Shown here piece by piece: positions 26,301-34,756 of a DNA stretch of 64,000 nucleotides (position 1 is the stretch's first letter; each line of letters opens with the position of its first letter). Made by a program: the position numbers and the translations under genes. This DNA comes from Nocardioides speluncae (lineage in GTDB: Bacteria > Actinomycetota > Actinomycetes > Propionibacteriales > Nocardioidaceae), in the NCBI RefSeq assembly GCF_003121585.1, contig NZ_QEOO01000036.1, positions 1-64,000 on the forward strand, in the 5' to 3' direction. The notes under the pieces were generated by a model. The model was not told where the DNA came from and ran no database searches. It was given only the letters and a program-made list of their open reading frames with translations.

Positions 26301-27976
26301 ACGAGGTCGACTACAGCCACGAGACGCCGTACGGGACGGTGCGCAGCGCCTGGCGCACGGCGGGTGGAGCGTTGGCCCTGGACGTCACGGTGCCGGCGAA
26401 CGCCACCGCCGAGGTCCGGGTGCCCGCCGCGAACCGGTGGGCGGTCAGGGAGGGCGGCAAGCCGATCGGTGAGGTCGACGACGTGAGGTTCGTGCGCTTC
26501 GAGGACGGCGACGTGGTTCTCGAGGTCGGCTCGGGTGACTACGCGTTCCAGGTCGACCTGGTGCTCGGCGACCTCGGCGGCGCACGCGAGCAGGCCGGGG
26601 CGTTCGCCGACGACGTCGACGCGCTGCAGGTCAGGGGAGTGGCGGGCACGGTGGCCAAGCGTCACCTCCAGCTGGTCACGAAAGCGCTGCGCACCGAGAT
26701 CCAGGACGCCTGGCGGCTGCACGCTCGCGGTGCCAGCGCCCAGGAGACGGCGTCGGCAGCGCACCGCGCGCTAGCCAAGGCGGCGGACCTCGACCGGTGG
26801 CTGCGGACGTACGGCGAGCACGGGCTGCTGGACGACGCGGCGGTCGCGGCACTGCGGCAGTCGCTGACCGGGATCGACCGCACGCTGTCGCGCGCGTCCT
26901 CCCGTCTGGTCGGTGCCGTGGCGTCGCTGCGGCTACCGGCCGAGGAGATCCTGCCGGGGGCGGTGGTCCGGGTTGTGGCGGAGCTGGAGAACGCCGGCCG
27001 GAGCACCCTGACCGGTGTCGACTCCACCCTGGTGGCTCCCACGGGCTGGACGGTGAAGCCGGTCGGCAGCCACCAGTCCACGGTGCCGACCCGGGGCACG
27101 GCCAAGCATGCGTACGACGTCGCCGTGCCGGCCGACGCGTCGGCCGGCACGGCCGGGCTGACTGGCTCGGTGTCCTACCAGTACTCCGGCGGCCGGGCGA
27201 CGCTGCCGCTCTCGGCGGACGCGCCGGTCGCCCCCGGGGTTGCGATCACCGGCACCGCTGTCTCGCCGGACACTGTCGACGGCGGCGAGACGGCCACCGT
27301 CACGGCGACCCTGCACAACCGCACCGGCGTCGCGCAGTCCGGCGAGCTGACCGCGACGTTGCCTGCAGGCTGGGCGGCGGTCGAGCCGGCGGTTTACGAC
27401 CTGGCGCCGGGTGAGACCGCGGACGTGCCGCTCGAGATCGCCGTACCGCTCACCGTCGCCGCCGGCGCCGCGTCGGTGACGGTCGCGACCGGCTCGACGG
27501 CTGCCGAGCAGGCGTTGGCGACGGTGTCGGTGGCGCTGCCGACACCGCCGGCCGCGGTCACGGACCATGTCGACCTCGGCAACGGCGCGTCGGAGACCGC
27601 GCACCGGCTCACCGCCTCGCAGCACTCCGGGACCAACGTCGAGGCCGGCCTGACCCGTCGCTACACGCATTCGTCGTTCCCGGGCGGCTGGTTCGAGGTC
27701 GACGTCGCGGTCCCGACCGACGGGCGGTTCCTGGTGCGGCTGATCGAGACGTTCGACGGAGCCAAGCGCAAGACGTACGACGTCGAGCTCGACGACGCCG
27801 TCGTCCACAGCGTCGACCTCCCGCGCGCCCAGGGCGGTCAGGGCACGATCGTCCACCAGTTCGTGGTGGAGCCGTCGGCGGCCACGGCCGACGGCACGGT
27901 GCGGCTGCGGTTCCGCGACACCGGCGCCGACTACGACCCGTCGGTCGCCGATCTCTGGGTGGTCCCGGTGGGCTGA
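23315..27976 (+). CDS. Secreted alpha-L-rhamnosidase (GH78) with C-terminal NEW3-like domains
   Basis: 1553 aa from the ATG at 23315 (GAGGAG upstream; a GTG 54 bases earlier would include the operator). A signal peptide spans about residues 1-28. An N-terminal fibronectin-like domain (SWQLESDRRGVSQRAYEI..WSVRVWDDKG) precedes a concanavalin-like insert, the Bac_rhamnosid_N domain (LRLNGERVGDAELAPGWTAYDKRIDY-like region) and the alpha6/alpha6 catalytic barrel. Acidic residues of GH78 are seen in PARDERMGWTGD (from about 669), with a further conserved GWGATTVWERWNS near 929. After the usual C-terminal beta domain come an alpha-helical stretch and two repeats like NPCBM-associated NEW3 domains (about 1208-1410), then a final jelly-roll-like domain. 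It releases rhamnose from plant or microbial glycosides. No cell-wall sorting signal is visible. The 3' end overlaps the next, convergent gene by 46 bp. Confidence 0.93.
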   Translation: MRKLISGVIAAGLIATVAPATPALGAAAAVTRPAEPSSTTVTDLRTNALEDPLGIAPTAPNLSWQLESDRRGVSQRAYEIHVASPEAALDDPDVWDSNKVSSGRSVDVRYGGPALRPRAGYVWSVRVWDDKGNVSGWSEPARFDTARGDLPWTADWIGADAPELGAEWTDYTIEFTASDISGALGVYFRGEGTENAYMWQLSDAENSLRPHVKRNGGYSVLAAKPFPAGFDFAAEHDYAIAVAGSTITTSVDGQVLDERTDTTFAGPGVMGFRTSNDERGLVHDVKVTSADGRVLVESDFPAGDRTFAAGTVTADGLRVDRAGGEAWLRQYEPVPLLRKEVDLGDKEVTRARVYASARGVYELRLNGERVGDAELAPGWTAYDKRIDYQTYDVTDQVRAGENVLGAEVAPGWYTGKVAMFGTDVYGTDTSVIAELVVEYADGTSTVIGTDESWRTSGGPTVEADLLDGEAYDARVAAEIDGWDEPGFDAETAESWDPVAVREEPTGVLEPQTAVDVRVTEELETAERIDSPTEGVYLYDLGQNMVGHVRLTLQGQPGQTVKIRHGEVLNPDGTLYTANLRTAKATDYYTFASGEPETFEPSYTFHGFRYVEISGVDEAPDAADLVGVVVGTDGNLTSTLDTSSDLVDQLHSNIVWGMRGNFLSIPTDTPARDERMGWTGDINVFARTAAYNMDAQSFLTKWLQDLRDTQRPNGSLPGVAPTVPGRFDGGYESAGWMDAGVHVPWTLWQAYGDTDVIRENYDMMKRYVDFLAADSTNHIRSAGGYLDWLNLDDPTPADVLDTAFVAKSTREFAQMAKAVGNDADAAAYQQRYEAIRDAYRAAFISADGTVKGDSQTAYILTLTNDLEPADRRDAVVDQFVQTLERRDYHLSTGFLGVDGLLPALTEAGRTDIAYRLLQHENYPSWGYEIGWGATTVWERWNSINPDGTFNDVGMNSFNHYAYGAVGEWMYGTMAGVSAAEPGYRKVRIAPEPGGGIDEVDYSHETPYGTVRSAWRTAGGALALDVTVPANATAEVRVPAANRWAVREGGKPIGEVDDVRFVRFEDGDVVLEVGSGDYAFQVDLVLGDLGGAREQAGAFADDVDALQVRGVAGTVAKRHLQLVTKALRTEIQDAWRLHARGASAQETASAAHRALAKAADLDRWLRTYGEHGLLDDAAVAALRQSLTGIDRTLSRASSRLVGAVASLRLPAEEILPGAVVRVVAELENAGRSTLTGVDSTLVAPTGWTVKPVGSHQSTVPTRGTAKHAYDVAVPADASAGTAGLTGSVSYQYSGGRATLPLSADAPVAPGVAITGTAVSPDTVDGGETATVTATLHNRTGVAQSGELTATLPAGWAAVEPAVYDLAPGETADVPLEIAVPLTVAAGAASVTVATGSTAAEQALATVSVALPTPPAAVTDHVDLGNGASETAHRLTASQHSGTNVEAGLTRRYTHSSFPGGWFEVDVAVPTDGRFLVRLIETFDGAKRKTYDVELDDAVVHSVDLPRAQGGQGTIVHQFVVEPSAATADGTVRLRFRDTGADYDPSVADLWVVPVG

Positions 27977-28392
27977 GGGGGCTCGTCATCCCAGGCGGCG
28001 GCGCTGATTCGCCAGCCGGCGGTGGTGCGGACGAACTGGATCGTCTTCATCCCGCGGCCGGTGAACGCGACGCCGTCCTGGGCGCCCTCCTTGGCGTAGC
28101 CGCCGAACCAGTGGGCGATGTCGCCGTACACCTCGAGCCGGCCGGTCAGCGGCCACTCGCGGAAGCCGGTGAGGGCGCCAGAGGTGAGCAGCTCGCGCCG
28201 CGGCGCGATGAACTCCGCGACGGTGTAGGCAAGCGGCTCGCTACCGCAGGTGCGCACGATCACCGCCTCTGGCAGGAACAGGTCCGGCAGCGCATCCAGC
28301 CGAGCCTCGCAGTCCGGACCGGAGACGAACGCCGCGAAGAAGGTGCTGACGATCTCGTCGAGCGCGGCTCGATCCGGTGTGACCTGCTCCAT
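27931..28392 (-). CDS. SnoaL-like/DUF4440-type nuclear-transport-factor-2 fold protein
   Basis: 153 aa. The pattern of an N-terminal helix pair (DEIVSTFFAAFVSG), DLFLPEAVIV, a central EFIAPRRELL and the beta strands IAHWFGGYAKEG and GMKTIQFVRTTAGWRISAAAWDDE is typical of SnoaL-like NTF2-fold proteins that bind small molecules or act as enzymes. The exact substrate is unknown. The last 15 codons run antisense through the end of the rhamnosidase gene. Divergent from the downstream SDR gene with only 47 bases between starts. Confidence 0.8.
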   Translation of the reverse strand: MEQVTPDRAALDEIVSTFFAAFVSGPDCEARLDALPDLFLPEAVIVRTCGSEPLAYTVAEFIAPRRELLTSGALTGFREWPLTGRLEVYGDIAHWFGGYAKEGAQDGVAFTGRGMKTIQFVRTTAGWRISAAAWDDEPPQPTGTTQRSATDGS

Positions 28393-28439
28393 ACGGTGAG
28401 TATGCCGAGCGGCCGGTGACGCGCCCTATGCTCCGGTCC

Positions 28440-29216
28440 ATGGACATCACCGGAGCAAGTGCGATCGTCACCGGCGGCGCGTCGGGAATCGGTGCCGCCG
28501 TCGCCCGTCAGCTGGCCGCCAAGGACGTCAAGGTCGTCGTCGCCGACCTCAACGCCGAGCGGGGCGAGGCGCTCGCCACCGAGCTGGGTGGCGCGTTCGT
28601 GCGGGTCGACGTCACCGACACCGAGCAGATCCAGGCGGCCGTCGACAAGGCGAGCGAGCTGGGGGAGCTGCGGGTGCTGGTGAACTCGGCCGGCATCGGC
28701 TGGGCGCAGCGCACGATCGGCCGCGACGGCGACCCGGCGTCGGCCCACGACCTTGGGGCGTTCACCCAAGTGGTCGCGATCAACCTGATCGGCACCTTCG
28801 ACGCGATCCGGCTCGCCGCCACGGCGATGTCGCGCAACGAGCCCGACGAGGGCGGCGAGCGTGGCGCGATCGTGAACATGGCGTCGGTAGCCGCGTTCGA
28901 CGGCCAGATCGGGCAGGCGTCGTACTCCGCGTCGAAGGGTGGCGTGGTCGGGATGACGCTGCCGGTCGCCCGTGACCTCTCGGCCGTCGGCATCCGGGTG
29001 AACACGATCGCGCCGGGCCTGATCGACACCCCGATCTACGGCGAGGGCGAGGCGTCCGAGGAGTTCAAGGCGAACCTCGCCAAGAACGTGCTGTTCCCGA
29101 AGCGCCTCGGCACGCCCGACGAGCTTGCCTCGATGGTGATCGAGTGCCTCACCAACTCGTTCATGAACGGCGAGACCATCCGCGTCGACGGCGGCATCCG
29201 GATGCCACCCAAGTAG
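28440..29216 (+). CDS. SDR-family dehydrogenase, 3-hydroxyacyl-CoA dehydrogenase type II-like
   Basis: 258 aa from the ATG at 28440 (MDITGASAIVTGG); upstream starts would add residues without family likeness. NAD-binding TGGASGIG at about 11-18, NSAGIGWA, catalytic Ser in VNMASVAAFDGQIGQ, YSASKGG (Tyr/Lys), and the C-terminal PKRLGTPDELASMV are typical. The DGQIGQASYSASKG segment and overall length resemble HSD17B10/fabG-like 3-hydroxyacyl-CoA dehydrogenases used in fatty-acid or branched-chain amino-acid breakdown. The substrate is inferred from similarity only. Confidence 0.88.
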   Translation: MDITGASAIVTGGASGIGAAVARQLAAKDVKVVVADLNAERGEALATELGGAFVRVDVTDTEQIQAAVDKASELGELRVLVNSAGIGWAQRTIGRDGDPASAHDLGAFTQVVAINLIGTFDAIRLAATAMSRNEPDEGGERGAIVNMASVAAFDGQIGQASYSASKGGVVGMTLPVARDLSAVGIRVNTIAPGLIDTPIYGEGEASEEFKANLAKNVLFPKRLGTPDELASMVIECLTNSFMNGETIRVDGGIRMPPK

Positions 29217-29320
29217 CAGCGCACCAGGACCTGGGATCCCGGCTACCTGCGGGCCGGATGCGGAGCATCCGTGTTGTCCGTAGTGGTCGAGTAGGGCGCC
29301 TTTCGGCAGAATCCGAGGGC

Positions 29321-30409
29321 ATGAAGCTCGCCTTCGCGGCCATCCCCGCCTTCGGGCACGTCCTGCCAATGGTGCCCCTCGCCGAGGCAGCGACCAGAGC
29401 GGGGCACGAGGTGACCTTCGTGGCTGACACGAAGTTCGCCGGACGGCTCCCGGTGCCCGTTCTCCAAGGGGTTCCCGAAGGGCAGACGCTTGCGGATGTC
29501 ACGGTGGAGGCGAAGGCCGCGATGCTAGACCGCGACGACCCGATGGCGTGGCCGAAAGCGCTGTTCGGCGTCGTGATGCCGCGCCACACGGCACCGCGGC
29601 TACTCGCCGCCTGGGCGGACGACGGCCCGCCAGACGTGGTCGTGCACGAGGCACTCAATGTTGGAGCGGCCAAGGCGGCAGCCGAGACCGGCATCCCGGC
29701 GGTCGCCTTCCACATCGGTCTGGCGCCAGCCGAGATGCTCCTCGCGATGCTCGCGCCGATGGTCGGGGTGCCGATCGGTCCGGTCATCGACCCGGTGCCG
29801 CCCACGTGTCAGCGCCCCGGTCGCTCATCACTCGATCGGCTTCCGATCCGATCGGTGGCGTGGAGTGACTCGACGACGACGCTGCCGGCGTGGCTGTCCC
29901 GTGGCACCGGCGTCACGGCGTACCTCACTCTCGGCACGGTTGCGTTCGAAGCCGTCGACGTGCTCCGCCGATCGGTACTCGAGACGGCCGAACGGTGCGA
30001 GCGGGTGCTTGTCGCGGTGGGCCCGGAGGGCGACCCGGCGGCCCTCGGCAACCTGCCTGCGCACGTCCACGTCGAGAGATACGTCGACCAGGCGGCCGTC
30101 TTGGGCCGCGTCGACGTGGTCATCCACCACGGCGGCACCGGCACCGTCCTTGGCTGTCTCGCGGCCGGCGTCCCGCAGGTGATCACGCCGCAGGGCGCAG
30201 ACCAGTTCCTGAACGCCGAGCGGCTCGCCGAGCTCGACCTGGGCAGCGTGGTCGACAACGACGCGGAGCCTGGTGCGGTCGCGACCGCGGTCGAGCGGGC
30301 GTTGACCGACCCGGGGCTCCGTGCGCGGACTGACGCCGTGCGCAGCGAGATCGCCGCGATGCCGGATCCCGCCGAGGTCGTGGCGGTCCTTGAGCGGCGG
30401 CTCAGCTGA
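29321..30409 (+). CDS. MGT/UGT-type glycosyltransferase
   Basis: 362 aa from the ATG at 29321 (MKLAFAAIPAFGHVLPMVPL), the normal GT1 start that contains the GHV(L/N)P motif. The C-terminal domain carries the nucleotide-sugar signature HHGGTGTVLGCLAAGVPQ and TPQGADQFLNAERL. Such enzymes glycosylate small molecules, antibiotics or lipids and give resistance or modified natural products. It is somewhat shorter than the 400-aa family average, with a compact linker. The acceptor is unknown; no natural-product genes are nearby. Confidence 0.88.
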   Translation: MKLAFAAIPAFGHVLPMVPLAEAATRAGHEVTFVADTKFAGRLPVPVLQGVPEGQTLADVTVEAKAAMLDRDDPMAWPKALFGVVMPRHTAPRLLAAWADDGPPDVVVHEALNVGAAKAAAETGIPAVAFHIGLAPAEMLLAMLAPMVGVPIGPVIDPVPPTCQRPGRSSLDRLPIRSVAWSDSTTTLPAWLSRGTGVTAYLTLGTVAFEAVDVLRRSVLETAERCERVLVAVGPEGDPAALGNLPAHVHVERYVDQAAVLGRVDVVIHHGGTGTVLGCLAAGVPQVITPQGADQFLNAERLAELDLGSVVDNDAEPGAVATAVERALTDPGLRARTDAVRSEIAAMPDPAEVVAVLERRLS

Positions 30410-30421
30410 AGTAGCGCCCCG

Positions 30422-30961
30422 TCAGCGTTCGGTGCCCAGCGGCAGGGTGGCAACGGTGTGCCACGAGTTCGGCCGGTCGGTGCCGGCGATGAGCAGCGCG
30501 TGCTCGATGGTGGCGCGGACCGGGAGCCGGCCGCGGATCTCGGCCTCGGCGGCCCTGAGCTGTTCGGTGGTGCCGTGGCCGGCCACGCCCACGGTGAGGT
30601 GCGGGACGACGTCGTCGTGCTTCCCCTCGTACGGCGGGTGCTCGGGGAACTCCGCGGCGACCGCGTCGATGAGGCGGCGGAACTCCTGCTCGCGGTCCGG
30701 CGCCAGCCACAGCAGGTCGTCGCCGAACCACCGGCACGCCGCGAACACGCAGTCGAACGCCGGCGTCGCGGCGATCACTGTGGCGAGCCGCGAGACGACG
30801 TCCTCGTCCACGTCCTGGGGAGCGACGAACGGGTAGAGGACCGTGATGTGCGCGGGCACTCCCCGCGCCGCCGCAGGGTCCAGCCGCAGCCGGTGCCGGG
30901 CGACGACGGCCTCCGCCGCATGGATGGGGACGATCACCGCGGTCTGGGTTGGGCCGTGCAT
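30422..30961 (-). CDS. 2'-5' RNA ligase family (LigT-like phosphoesterase)
   Basis: 179 aa from the ATG at 30961. The two signature H-x-T motifs are present: HITVLYPF near residue 38 and HLTVGVAG near residue 124, the active-site pair of the 2H phosphoesterase superfamily (LigT, cyclic phosphodiesterases). These enzymes open or form 2',3'-cyclic phosphate or 2'-5' bonds in RNA. The gene is convergent with the glycosyltransferase (12 bases between stops). It is adjacent to the liv operon but on the other strand; no functional link is evident. Confidence 0.87.
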   Translation of the reverse strand: MHGPTQTAVIVPIHAAEAVVARHRLRLDPAAARGVPAHITVLYPFVAPQDVDEDVVSRLATVIAATPAFDCVFAACRWFGDDLLWLAPDREQEFRRLIDAVAAEFPEHPPYEGKHDDVVPHLTVGVAGHGTTEQLRAAEAEIRGRLPVRATIEHALLIAGTDRPNSWHTVATLPLGTER

Positions 30962-30991
30962 ATCTGATCGTTGCAGACCGCGAGTTCCAGC

Positions 30992-31014
30992 TGGTGTGGG
31001 GACTCTCCACACCA
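30992..31014. promoter_or_regulatory. Inverted repeat upstream of the liv-type operon
   Basis: Perfect 8-bp arms, TGGTGTGG (30992-30999) and CCACACCA (31007-31014), with a 7-base centre. It lies between the divergent starts at 30961 and 31127. It may be an operator for the transporter operon or a short hairpin. No regulator is adjacent. Confidence 0.4.
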
Positions 31015-31126
31015 TCGCTCGGCGGGCTGTGGGAGCGACCACCATGTCGCCTAGGTCACACCGTTCCCTAGCGTTGCCCTCGAACCCCACCGCCCTGGGG
31101 GGTGCACCACACAAGCGAGGAGCGGC

Positions 31127-31891
31127 GTGACGACGACCCACGGAGTGGCCCTTCGCACCGTCAGCCTGACCAAGCAGTTCCGCGGCTTCACGGCGGTGCG
31201 CTCGGTCGACCTGGAGGTCGCGCAGGGCGGCGTACACGCCCTGGTAGGCCCCAACGGAGCCGGTAAGACGACCCTGTTCAACCTGCTCACCGGCTTCCTC
31301 AGGCCCAGTGACGGCACGATCGTGGTCTTCGGGGAGGACGTCACCGGCCTGCCGCCCGAGAAGATCGCCCGCAAGGGCGTCGCCCGCTCCTTCCAGATCA
31401 CCAGCCTGTTCGAGAACATGACGCCGCGCGAGCACGTCGAGCTCGCGCTCCAGGGCGGCAGCTCTCAGGGCCTCCGCTTCTGGCGCTCCGAGCGGCTGCT
31501 GCGCCGCTACCGCCCGGACGTCGACGACCTCCTCGACCGCGTCGGCCTGTCCGCGCAGGCCGACCGGCCGTCCGGGCTGCTGGCCTACGGACAGAAGCGG
31601 GCCCTGGAGCTGGCGCTGGTGCTGGCGCTCGACCCCAAGGTGATGCTGCTTGACGAGCCGACGGCCGGAATGGGCATCGAGGACGTCGACCGCACGGTCG
31701 AGCTGATCCGCAGCATCTCCGCGGGCCGGACGGTGGTGTTCGTCGACCACAACATGCACGTCGTCGGCAGCCTCGCCGACCGGGTGACGGTCCTGCAGCA
31801 AGGCGAGATCCTCGCCGAGGGCACCTACGACGACGTACGCCGCGACGCACGCGTCGTGACCGCCTACCTGGGGGAGTCGCACGATGCTTGA
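31127..31891 (+). CDS. livG: Branched-chain amino acid-type ABC transporter ATP-binding protein LivG
   Basis: 254 aa from a GTG at 31127 with a GAGGAG ribosome site. Walker A GPNGAGKTT (about 44-52), the LivG-typical RKGVARSFQITSLFENMT, signature LAYGQKRALE (in place of LSGGQ, usual for LivG) and Walker B VMLLDEPTAGM are present, as is the terminal ARVVTAYLGE. It powers import of branched-chain amino acids or a related amide or amino acid. It is the first gene of five. The substrate cannot be read from the sequence; urea and short amides use the same family. Confidence 0.9.
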   Translation: MTTTHGVALRTVSLTKQFRGFTAVRSVDLEVAQGGVHALVGPNGAGKTTLFNLLTGFLRPSDGTIVVFGEDVTGLPPEKIARKGVARSFQITSLFENMTPREHVELALQGGSSQGLRFWRSERLLRRYRPDVDDLLDRVGLSAQADRPSGLLAYGQKRALELALVLALDPKVMLLDEPTAGMGIEDVDRTVELIRSISAGRTVVFVDHNMHVVGSLADRVTVLQQGEILAEGTYDDVRRDARVVTAYLGESHDA

Positions 31892-32576
31892 GGTCGAGAA
31901 GCTCAGCTCCTGGTACGGCGAGGCGCAGGCCCTCCACGGCGTGACCCTGCAGGTCCGGGAGGGCGAGGTGGTCACCCTCGTCGGGCGCAACGGCGCCGGC
32001 AAGACCACGCTGCTCAGGTCGCTGATGGGACTGCACAAGCAGACCGAGGGCCGGATCGAGCTCCGCGGCCGCGACGTCTCCCGGCTGCCGGCGCACCGGC
32101 GCGCCCGGGCGGGGATGGGCTGGGTCCAGGACGACCGCGGCATCTACGCGACCCTCACTGTCGAGGAGAACCTGGTGCTGCCGCCGAGAGTGTCCGACCG
32201 CGCCTGGTCCCTCGACGCCGTGTACGACGTGTTCCCGGTGCTCGCCGACCGGCGGCGGGCACCCGGGACGACCCTGTCCGGCGGCGAGCAGCAGATGCTC
32301 GCGATCGCGCGCGTGCTCCGCACCGGAGCGTCCCTGTTGTTGCTCGACGAACCGTCGGAGGGGCTGGCCCCGGTCGTCGTCGCCCGGATCGGCCAGATCA
32401 TCGGCCAGGTCAAGGAGAGCGGCGTCGGCGTGCTGCTGATCGAGCAGAACGTCAGGTTCGCCGCGACCGTGGCCGATCGCCACTACCTGCTGGCGCAGGG
32501 CCGGATCGTCGACGCGCTCGACAACGACCAGTTCGTCGCCCGCCAGCAGGACCTGCTCGAGCACCTAGGCATCTGA
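31884..32576 (+). CDS. livF: Branched-chain amino acid-type ABC transporter ATP-binding protein LivF
   Basis: 230 aa, overlapping livG by eight bases. MLEVEKLSSWYGEAQALHGVTL is the standard LivF N-terminus (SWYG), followed by Walker A GRNGAGKTT (about 34-42), signature LSGGEQQMLAIARVL and Walker B LLLLDEPSEGLAP. It pairs with LivG to drive the transporter. The C-terminus (QDLLEHLGI) is ordinary. A 58-base gap with a GAGGAG ribosome site follows before the binding protein gene. Confidence 0.9.
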   Translation: MLEVEKLSSWYGEAQALHGVTLQVREGEVVTLVGRNGAGKTTLLRSLMGLHKQTEGRIELRGRDVSRLPAHRRARAGMGWVQDDRGIYATLTVEENLVLPPRVSDRAWSLDAVYDVFPVLADRRRAPGTTLSGGEQQMLAIARVLRTGASLLLLDEPSEGLAPVVVARIGQIIGQVKESGVGVLLIEQNVRFAATVADRHYLLAQGRIVDALDNDQFVARQQDLLEHLGI

Positions 32577-32634
32577 AGGGCATCTGAGCGAGCTGACCCG
32601 CCATGTCAGCGAGACCCAACCACGAGGAGAGATC

Positions 32635-33879
32635 ATGAACCACAAGAAGTTCGCGGCAGGAACTGTCGCGCTCGCGTCGGGGGCGCTGTTCCTGACCGCC
32701 TGCGGGGGTGGGCCGAGCTCGTCGGGCGGGGACTTCACCGACGACAAGATCGTGCTCGCCGTACTCAACGACCAGTCCGGGATCTACAAGGACCTGTCCG
32801 GCCCCAACAGCGTCAAGGCCGTCGAGATGGCGGTCGCCGACTTCAAGAAGAAGTACGGCGACGACGCGGTCGTCGACGACATCGAGATCGAGTCGGCCGA
32901 CCACCAGAACGAGCCCGACATCGCCAACACCAAGGCCCAGGAGCTCTACGACCGCAAGGGCGCCGACGTCATCCTCGACGTCCCGACCTCGTCGGCCGCG
33001 CTGGCCGTCGCCAACCAGGCCAAGACCAAGAAGAAGCTGTTCATCGACATCGGCGCCGCGACCACCGAGCTGACCGGCGCCCAGTGCAACAAGTACACCT
33101 TCCACTGGGCCTACGACACCTACATGCTGGCCAACGGCACCGGGACCTCGGTGACCGAGGGCGGCGCCAAGAACTGGGAGCTGGTCTACCCCGACTACGA
33201 GTTCGGGCAGGACATGACCGACCAGTTCTCCGCGGCCATCGAGAAGGCCGGCGGCTCGGTCGACGGCACCATCGCCACGCCGTTCCCCAACGACAACTTC
33301 GCGACCTTCCTGACGAAGGCGGCATCGGGTGAGCCGGACGTGATCGGCACCATGCAGGCCGGCGGCGACCTGATCAACGTGGTCAAGCAGTACAACGAGG
33401 CGGGGCTGCGCGACCGCGGCATCGACCTCGCCGTGGGTCTGATGTTCATCACCGACATCCACTCGCTCGGCGTCGAGCAGTTCGCCGGCACCACCTTCAC
33501 CGACGCGTGGTACTGGAACATGGACGAGGAGGCCCGCGCCTGGGCCGACCGGTTCACCGAGGAGACCGACACCCGCCCGTCGTTCGCCCACGCCGCCAAC
33601 TACTCCGCGGCCCTGCAGTACCTCGAGGCGGTGCAGGCGGCTGGCACCGACAACGCCGACAAGGTCGTCGACCAGCTCGAAGGCAAGAAGGTCGACGACG
33701 TCTTCCTGCGCAACGGTGAGATCCGCGCCGAGGACCACCGCGTGATCCACGACGCCTACCTCGCCAAGGTCAAGGACGCCGACGACGTGAAGGAGGAGTG
33801 GGACTACGAGGAGATCGTTGCCACGATTCCGGCCGAGGAGGCGTTCCGGCCGGCCGAGGACTCCGACTGCTCGATGTGA
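32635..33879 (+). CDS. Amino-acid ABC transporter substrate-binding lipoprotein (LivK-like)
   Basis: 414 aa. The lipoprotein signal MNHKKFAAGTVALASGALFL ends in TAC with the lipid-bearing Cys at about 23, then a Gly/Ser linker. The fold is the type 1 periplasmic binding protein of the Leu/Ile/Val and amide-binding group (IVLAVLNDQSGIYKDLSGPNSVKA, VDVPTSSAALAVA-like segments and LVYPDYEFGQD). Fusion-free, normal length. The ligand is probably a branched-chain or related amino acid. In the liv-type operon it stands in the middle, after both ATPases. Confidence 0.9.
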   Translation: MNHKKFAAGTVALASGALFLTACGGGPSSSGGDFTDDKIVLAVLNDQSGIYKDLSGPNSVKAVEMAVADFKKKYGDDAVVDDIEIESADHQNEPDIANTKAQELYDRKGADVILDVPTSSAALAVANQAKTKKKLFIDIGAATTELTGAQCNKYTFHWAYDTYMLANGTGTSVTEGGAKNWELVYPDYEFGQDMTDQFSAAIEKAGGSVDGTIATPFPNDNFATFLTKAASGEPDVIGTMQAGGDLINVVKQYNEAGLRDRGIDLAVGLMFITDIHSLGVEQFAGTTFTDAWYWNMDEEARAWADRFTEETDTRPSFAHAANYSAALQYLEAVQAAGTDNADKVVDQLEGKKVDDVFLRNGEIRAEDHRVIHDAYLAKVKDADDVKEEWDYEEIVATIPAEEAFRPAEDSDCSM

Positions 33880-33886
33880 GGACCTG

Positions 33887-34756
33887 ATGAGCGACGTACT
33901 CCAGTACACGGTGCAGGGCCTGGCCGCCGGCAGCTTCTACGCGCTGGCGGCCCTCGGCCTGGCCATCATCTTCGGCGTCCTCGGGGTCGTGAACTTCGCG
34001 CACGGCGCCTTCTACATGCTTGGCGCCGTCACGGCCGCCGTACTGCTCGACACCACCGAGATCGGGCTGTGGTGGGCGCTCCTGGTCGTGCCGCTCCTGC
34101 TGTTCGGTTTCGGGGTCGTGGTGGAGCGGCTGCTGGTGCAGTGGCTGCTCCGGCTCGACCCGCTCTACAACTTCCTGCTGACCTTCGGGCTCACGCTGCT
34201 GCTGGTCGACCTGGTCAAGCGCAAGTACGGCGTCTCCGGGCTCCCGTACGAGCGTCCCGAGGTCCTCGACGGCAGGTTCGAGCTGCTCGGCGTAGGGCTG
34301 CCGAAGTACCAGCTGTTCGTGCTGATCTTCTCGATCGCGGTCTGCCTGGTCGTGTGGCTGGTGATGACGCGCACCAGGATCGGGATGATCGTCCGGGCGT
34401 CGACCGAGCGGCCCGAACTGGCCCGGGCCCTCGGCATCAACGTCGGCCGCTGGGTCACTCCGGTCTTCGGCTTCGGCGTCGCGCTGGCGGGCCTGGCCGG
34501 AGTGCTGGCGGCGCCGTTCCGCGCGATCACCGCGGACATGGGCAACGACTTCATCATCATCCTGTTCGCCGTCGTCGTGATCGGCGGCCTCGGGTCCATC
34601 GTGGGAGCCGTGGTCGGCGGCTTCCTGGTCGGCCTCGTCGAGGCGTTCGGCCAGGCCTACGCGCCGACGTACGCCCAGATCCTGATCTTCGTGCTGATGG
34701 CGGCCGTGGTGCTGGTGCGCCCGGCCGGCCTGTTCGGACGGGAGGAGACCGCATGA
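33887..34756 (+). CDS. livH: Branched-chain amino acid-type ABC transporter permease LivH
   Basis: 289 aa from the ATG at 33887, seven bases after the previous stop. LAAGSFYALAALGLAIIFGVLGVVNFAHG-type N-terminus (LivH signature with NFAHG) and the late FAVVVIGGLGSIVGAVVGGFLVG region are diagnostic. About eight membrane helices. It forms the translocation channel with LivM; the next gene overlaps by ATGA. Confidence 0.92.
   Translation: MSDVLQYTVQGLAAGSFYALAALGLAIIFGVLGVVNFAHGAFYMLGAVTAAVLLDTTEIGLWWALLVVPLLLFGFGVVVERLLVQWLLRLDPLYNFLLTFGLTLLLVDLVKRKYGVSGLPYERPEVLDGRFELLGVGLPKYQLFVLIFSIAVCLVVWLVMTRTRIGMIVRASTERPELARALGINVGRWVTPVFGFGVALAGLAGVLAAPFRAITADMGNDFIIILFAVVVIGGLGSIVGAVVGGFLVGLVEAFGQAYAPTYAQILIFVLMAAVVLVRPAGLFGREETA

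Noticed and set aside
29265..29320. GTGGTCGAGTAGGG sequence before the glycosyltransferase as another palindromic repeat copy
   Set aside because: Only one short half resembles the repeat and no paired arm is found.
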